Source: an uncultured Porphyromonas sp. (GTDB taxonomy: Bacteria; Bacteroidota; Bacteroidia; Bacteroidales; Porphyromonadaceae). From it: a stretch of 64,000 nucleotides of DNA. Position numbers and translations under genes: made by a program. Position 1 is the first letter of the stretch; every line of letters begins with the position of its first letter. The stretch covers positions 496,001 to 560,000 of the forward strand of contig NZ_UQJH01000001.1 of NCBI RefSeq assembly GCF_900541275.1. Direction: 5' to 3'. Shown here in pieces: positions 60,872-64,000 of this stretch. The notes beneath the pieces are model-generated. The model saw nothing but the letters and a program-made list of their open reading frames with translations. It did not search any database and was not told the DNA's origin.

Positions 60872-61447
60872 TTACAGGTCAGCAGTAAGGAAATCCTCAA
60901 CGACACGAGCTGCAGACTGACACGCTTCCTCAAGGTCGTCATTCACGACGATCGCATCGTATTTGGGAGCAAAAGAGAGCTCCGTCTCGGCCTTGGCGAG
61001 CCTGCGCTCAATCACCTCAGGGGCATCCGTCCCCCTCCGCTCCAGTCGCTCCCGCAGACGCTCAATACTCGGAGGCTGTATGAAGAGCGTCAGCGCTCTG
61101 TCACCATAGATCTTCTTGACATTAAGTCCCCCCTGCACGTCGATGTCGAGGATCACATTCTCCCCCTGAGCCAGCGTCCGGTCCACCTCACTCCGGAGCG
61201 TCCCATAGAAGCATCCGGGATAGACCTCCTCGTACTCCAGGAAGTCCCCCTCCCCGATCCGCTTCCTGAAGTCCTCCTCCGAGAGGAAGTAGTACTCGAC
61301 GCCATCCCGCTCGCTGCCACGCGGCTTGCGCGAGGTGGCAGAGATGGAGAAGCGGCCCCGGAGGCCATACTCACTCATAAGTTTATTGATGATCGTGCTC
61401 TTACCCGAGCCGCTGGGGGCGGAGAAAATGATTAGCTTGCCTTGCAT
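60872..61447 (-). CDS. gmk: Guanylate kinase
   Basis: Phosphorylates GMP to GDP. 191 aa; P-loop FSAPSGSGKSTIINKLM, the GMP-binding SATSRKPRGSERDGVEYYFL, and DIDVQGGLNVKK. Start at 61447 is preceded by a TACCTTTG -7 box 40 bases upstream. gmk-nadD is the conserved Bacteroidetes pair, here separated from yicC. Confidence 0.98.
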   Translation of the reverse strand: MQGKLIIFSAPSGSGKSTIINKLMSEYGLRGRFSISATSRKPRGSERDGVEYYFLSEEDFRKRIGEGDFLEYEEVYPGCFYGTLRSEVDRTLAQGENVILDIDVQGGLNVKKIYGDRALTLFIQPPSIERLRERLERRGTDAPEVIERRLAKAETELSFAPKYDAIVVNDDLEEACQSAARVVEDFLTADL

Positions 61448-61487
61448 GTAGGGGAGTAAAAAGTGATTGATACTATCTATCTCAAGT

Positions 61488-61495
61488 CAAAGGTA
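61488..61495 (-). promoter_or_regulatory. -7 element upstream of gmk
   Basis: Minus-strand TACCTTTG. No clear -33 element at the matching distance. Confidence 0.45.
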
Positions 61496-61582
61496 CCAAC
61501 TTTTTGCCGTCTCCCCTTTTCATCCCCGAAAGTTCCCGCTCACCTCCGAGGAAAGTCCCAAGGCAGCTGACAGCAGGCTCGG

Positions 61583-61613
61583 TTGTGCAATAGATAGCTT
61601 TTATCTAACTTTG
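61583..61613 (+). promoter_or_regulatory. Promoter of tRNA-Tyr
   Basis: TTG at 61583-61585, a 20-bp spacer and TAACTTTG at 61606-61613. The tRNA begins about 55 bases downstream. Confidence 0.75.
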
Positions 61614-61668
61614 CACTAATAGGGAAGGGGTCTCCGAGAGCTCACATCATTGCCCTACCCTCTCTCAC

Positions 61669-61751
61669 GCGCAGATACCAAAGTGGCCAACTGGGGCTGA
61701 CTGTAAATCAGCTGGTTTTCACCTTCGGTGGTTCGAATCCGCCTCTGCGCA
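61669..61751 (+). tRNA. tRNA-Tyr (anticodon GTA)
   Basis: 83 nt, class II with a long variable arm and no encoded CCA. Acceptor GCGCAGA/TCTGCGC, anticodon stem GCTGA/TCAGC around CTGTAAA, T arm GGTGG-TTCGAAT-CCGCC. It is a substrate for queA (queuosine at G34). Confidence 0.95.
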
Positions 61752-61844
61752 CTATTCATTATCACTCTTTACCCTATCGTCACATCCACGTCGCTCACCA
61801 CCTGACGTGATCTACTGAGTGACTGGCGGATCGATGCTTCTATA

Positions 61845-61856
61845 CCCCGATCGGGG
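61845..61856. promoter_or_regulatory. Palindrome in the rho leader
   Basis: CCCCGATCGGGG, a perfect 12-bp palindrome about 100 bp upstream of rho, within a larger TGGCG...CGCCA stem. No TAnnTTTG promoter could be found for rho in 61752-61956. The structure may be a leader element, or read-through from tRNA-Tyr may supply transcription; both are guesses. Confidence 0.35.
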
Positions 61857-61956
61857 AGTCGCCAAGGGGGTGTGTCTCCATACTTCAGTGAGAGCCCCCG
61901 ACCATCGCATCCTTATGAGCCGATAGGGACAGAAAGACTAATTCCAATCCATTTAT

Positions 61957-63813
61957 ATGTACACCATCACTGAGCTCTCCAAGCTAAGCAGAGAAGACCT
62001 CAATAAAGTGGCTGCTGATCTTAAGGTAAAAACCAGCCCGGACACCGAGGCACGCGAGATCATCTACGGCATACTCGATGCCCAGGCGGTCCACGTGGCC
62101 ACCAAGACCAAGGGTCAGACCGAATCGACCACTCCTCGCCAGAGCAACAACAAGCGCACCCGAAGCACGGCAAACAATCGCTCCACCGGCAAAGACAAGA
62201 AGTCGGAGGAGGGCGACCCCGCTAAGGAGGCGAAGAAGGAGGACAAGCCTGCTACCCAGAAGAAGCGCGGACGCCCTCGCAAAAACCAAGCAGAGAGCAA
62301 GCAGGAGAGCGAGAGCGCCAAGGATAAGGACAAAGACAAGGAGAAGAATAGTCAGCCGAAGAAGGAAGACTCGAGGTCAGCCAACGAAAAGGAGGCCAAG
62401 GAAACTCCCGCGGAGAAGAAGACGGTCTTTGTGAATAAGAATGCCACAGACACCGTCCTCGATGACCTGATGGGCATGCTCACCCCCAACCCTCGACCCT
62501 CTCAGCAGAGCAGCAAGCCCTCAGAGCCTAAGAAGAGCGAGCCCCGCAGGGAGCCCACTACGGCAAAGCACGAGCAGCCCACTGAGGAGGCGCCTAAGGA
62601 ACAGGAGAGCAGAGAGGAGTCTATGAAAAGTCTGCCGAGCAACCAAAGCCCGAAGCGCCCCGCCAGCCAGGGGTTGTACGACTTCGGCGATGCGCTTACC
62701 GCCACCGGAGTGCTCGAGGTGCTACCCGACGGCTATGGCTTCATCCGCTCCGCTGACTACAATTACCTCTCCTCTCCAGACGACGTCTACGTGGCACAGA
62801 GCCAGATCAAGAACTATGGTCTCAAGACAGGAGACGTGGTAGAGGCGGTCATCTCCGCCCCGAAGAGCCAGGATAAGTTCTTCCCCATGAAGAAGCTGAT
62901 CCGTCTCAATGGCTGCGACCCCAAGGTGGTACGCGACAGGGTCCCCTTTGACCACCTACTCCCCGTCTTCCCGACAGAGAAATTCAAGCTCGAGGTACCC
63001 AGCTCGGCTCACGTCTACGACCGGACTGCGACTCGCATCTTTGACCTCTTCTCCCCGATCGGCAAGGGTCAGCGCGGTCTGATCGTCGCTCAGCCCAAGA
63101 CCGGTAAGACGATGCTGCTGAAGGATGTGGCCAATGCCATTGCCTACAACCACCCCGAGGTCTATATGATCGTCCTCCTGATCGATGAGCGACCGGAGGA
63201 GGTGACCGATATGCGTCGCAATGTGGATGCAGAGGTGATTGCCTCCACGTTCGACGAGCCTGCAGAGGAGCATGTCAAGATCTCCGAGCTGGTGCTTCAG
63301 AAGGCAAAGCGCTTGGTCGAGTGCGGACACGATGTAGTGATCCTCCTCGACTCCATCACCCGCCTCGCACGCGCCTACAATACAGTCCAGCCCGCCTCCG
63401 GTAAGGTACTCTCCGGTGGTGTTGATGCCAATGCGCTTCAGAAGCCTAAGCGCTTCTTCGGTGCAGCTCGCAATATCGAGCACGGTGGCTCGCTGACGAT
63501 CCTTGCCACCGCACTGATCGATACGGGATCCAAGATGGACGAGGTGATCTTTGAGGAATTCAAGGGTACCGGCAATATGGAGCTGCAGCTCGACCGCAAG
63601 CTCTCCGACAAGCGCATCTTCCCCTCCATTGATCTCAATGCCTCCGGCACTCGTCGCGATGACCTGCTACAGAGCGAGGATACGCGCCGCCGTATGTGGA
63701 TCCTCCGCCGTCAGCTCGCCGATATGAATACTCAGGAGGCGATGGAGTTTGTCCTAAAGCAGATCCGTGGCACGGTGGATAATGTCGAGTTCCTCGCATC
63801 GATGAATAGCTAA
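61957..63813 (+). CDS. rho: Transcription termination factor Rho
   Basis: Hexameric RNA helicase that ends transcription. 618 aa, about 200 longer than E. coli Rho. N-terminal domain about 1-48 (MYTITELSKLSREDLNKVAA), a charged, low-complexity insert (about 50-235, Lys/Glu/Ser/Pro rich), then the cold-shock RNA-binding domain (about 240-320, GVLEVLPDGYGFIRSADYNY), Walker A AQPKTGKTMLLKD, Walker B VVILLDSITRLARAYN, and the Q/R loops (SGGVDANALQKPKRFFGAAR). Insert-bearing Rho is known in Bacteroidetes, and the disordered insert of B. thetaiotaomicron Rho is reported to drive condensate formation. Confidence 0.97.
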   Translation: MYTITELSKLSREDLNKVAADLKVKTSPDTEAREIIYGILDAQAVHVATKTKGQTESTTPRQSNNKRTRSTANNRSTGKDKKSEEGDPAKEAKKEDKPATQKKRGRPRKNQAESKQESESAKDKDKDKEKNSQPKKEDSRSANEKEAKETPAEKKTVFVNKNATDTVLDDLMGMLTPNPRPSQQSSKPSEPKKSEPRREPTTAKHEQPTEEAPKEQESREESMKSLPSNQSPKRPASQGLYDFGDALTATGVLEVLPDGYGFIRSADYNYLSSPDDVYVAQSQIKNYGLKTGDVVEAVISAPKSQDKFFPMKKLIRLNGCDPKVVRDRVPFDHLLPVFPTEKFKLEVPSSAHVYDRTATRIFDLFSPIGKGQRGLIVAQPKTGKTMLLKDVANAIAYNHPEVYMIVLLIDERPEEVTDMRRNVDAEVIASTFDEPAEEHVKISELVLQKAKRLVECGHDVVILLDSITRLARAYNTVQPASGKVLSGGVDANALQKPKRFFGAARNIEHGGSLTILATALIDTGSKMDEVIFEEFKGTGNMELQLDRKLSDKRIFPSIDLNASGTRRDDLLQSEDTRRRMWILRRQLADMNTQEAMEFVLKQIRGTVDNVEFLASMNS

Positions 63814-64000
63814 TGGCGATGAGCGTGATCCGTCGGTGCCACCTCTACCTTGTCGGTCTAGTGCTCGCCCTCTCTGTGACAGAGGGGCTGGCTCAGAGCT
63901 CGATAGATGTTAAGATGCGCGCCTACGGACTAGTCGACATTTCCGAGGTGGACTCCACCATCATAGTAGACCTTATGTACTCTCGGAGCGACAACTTCAT
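63813..64000 (+). CDS. VanX-like D-alanyl-D-alanine dipeptidase (peptidase M15), 5' part only
   Basis: The visible 62 codons give a signal peptide (about 1-28: VIRRCHLYLVGLVLALSV, ending in GLAQ) and the start of the M15D fold with LVDISEVDSTIIVDLMYSRS followed by DNF, the usual N-terminal signature of VanX-type dipeptidases. The catalytic zinc ligands are beyond the window edge. Such enzymes release D-Ala or recycle peptidoglycan peptides. The ATG at 63813 overlaps the rho stop by one base; an alternative is ATG at 63819. Confidence 0.8.
   Translation, partial: MAMSVIRRCHLYLVGLVLALSVTEGLAQSSIDVKMRAYGLVDISEVDSTIIVDLMYSRSDNF

Overview
The window reads as chromosomal core DNA of a Bacteroidales bacterium, most like Porphyromonas or a close relative. 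The evidence is gene content and order (ftsX-DUF3098-uppP-truB-queA-folK; pdxJ-exbB-exbD-tonB; dxs-trkA-trkH; rpsF-rpsR-rplI), a FeoA-FeoB fusion, a Rho factor with a long charged N-terminal insert, a PduO-type cobalamin adenosyltransferase, and repeated promoters of the Bacteroidetes type (TTG, about 20 bp, TAnnTTTG). It looks GC-rich for this phylum, but I did not count. I cannot name the species.

Layout. From 1 to about 36.3 kb nearly everything is on the minus strand. In transcription order from the right the units are: flavodoxin-fold reductase-radA-radical SAM maturase (36.3-33.2 kb); DUF3078-NSUN methyltransferase-DUF4105-phosphatase (32.5-26.9 kb, the phosphatase broken by a stop codon); secA (26.8-23.4 kb); yicC, a methyltransferase-like gene and a cobalamin adenosyltransferase (23.3-21.3 kb); the ftsX to ispH run (20.9-11.8 kb; division, peptidoglycan lipid recycling, tRNA modification, folate, deformylase, CMP kinase, isoprenoids); thrS-infC-rpmI-rplT (11.6-8.2 kb); pdxJ-exbB-exbD-tonB-DJ-1-cysS (8.0-3.1 kb); tRNA-Arg; and nnr and a rhomboid protease at the left edge. 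From 36.5 kb the genes are mainly on the plus strand: a HAD phosphatase, (feoAB on minus), an outer-membrane beta-barrel with an SGNH hydrolase, rpsF-rpsR-rplI, dxs-trkA-trkH, pdxH, a probable small RNA, tRNA-Ile2 with a 1.3 kb islet, rnr-ruvB-flippase-DUF389-aroC, (nadD and gmk on minus), tRNA-Tyr, rho, and the start of a VanX-like dipeptidase.

The interesting material is between the genes. (1) An outer-membrane receptor-like gene at 39.9 kb has an 11-G tract exactly between its -33 and -7 promoter elements, a likely phase-variation switch. (2) A 16-bp near-palindrome, CTAATACCGATATTAG, occurs in five arrays of 3-4 units with a strict 22-bp period, always between transcription units; an unrelated second repeat at 36.4 kb has the same 22-bp period. 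(3) The tRNA-Ile2 gene has an imperfect copy of its 3' half 1.3 kb downstream, enclosing two orphan genes, which looks like the scar of an integrative element. (4) Upstream of that tRNA is a complete small-RNA unit: promoter, two hairpins and terminator without an ORF. No CRISPR array, transposase, phage genes or defence system was seen.
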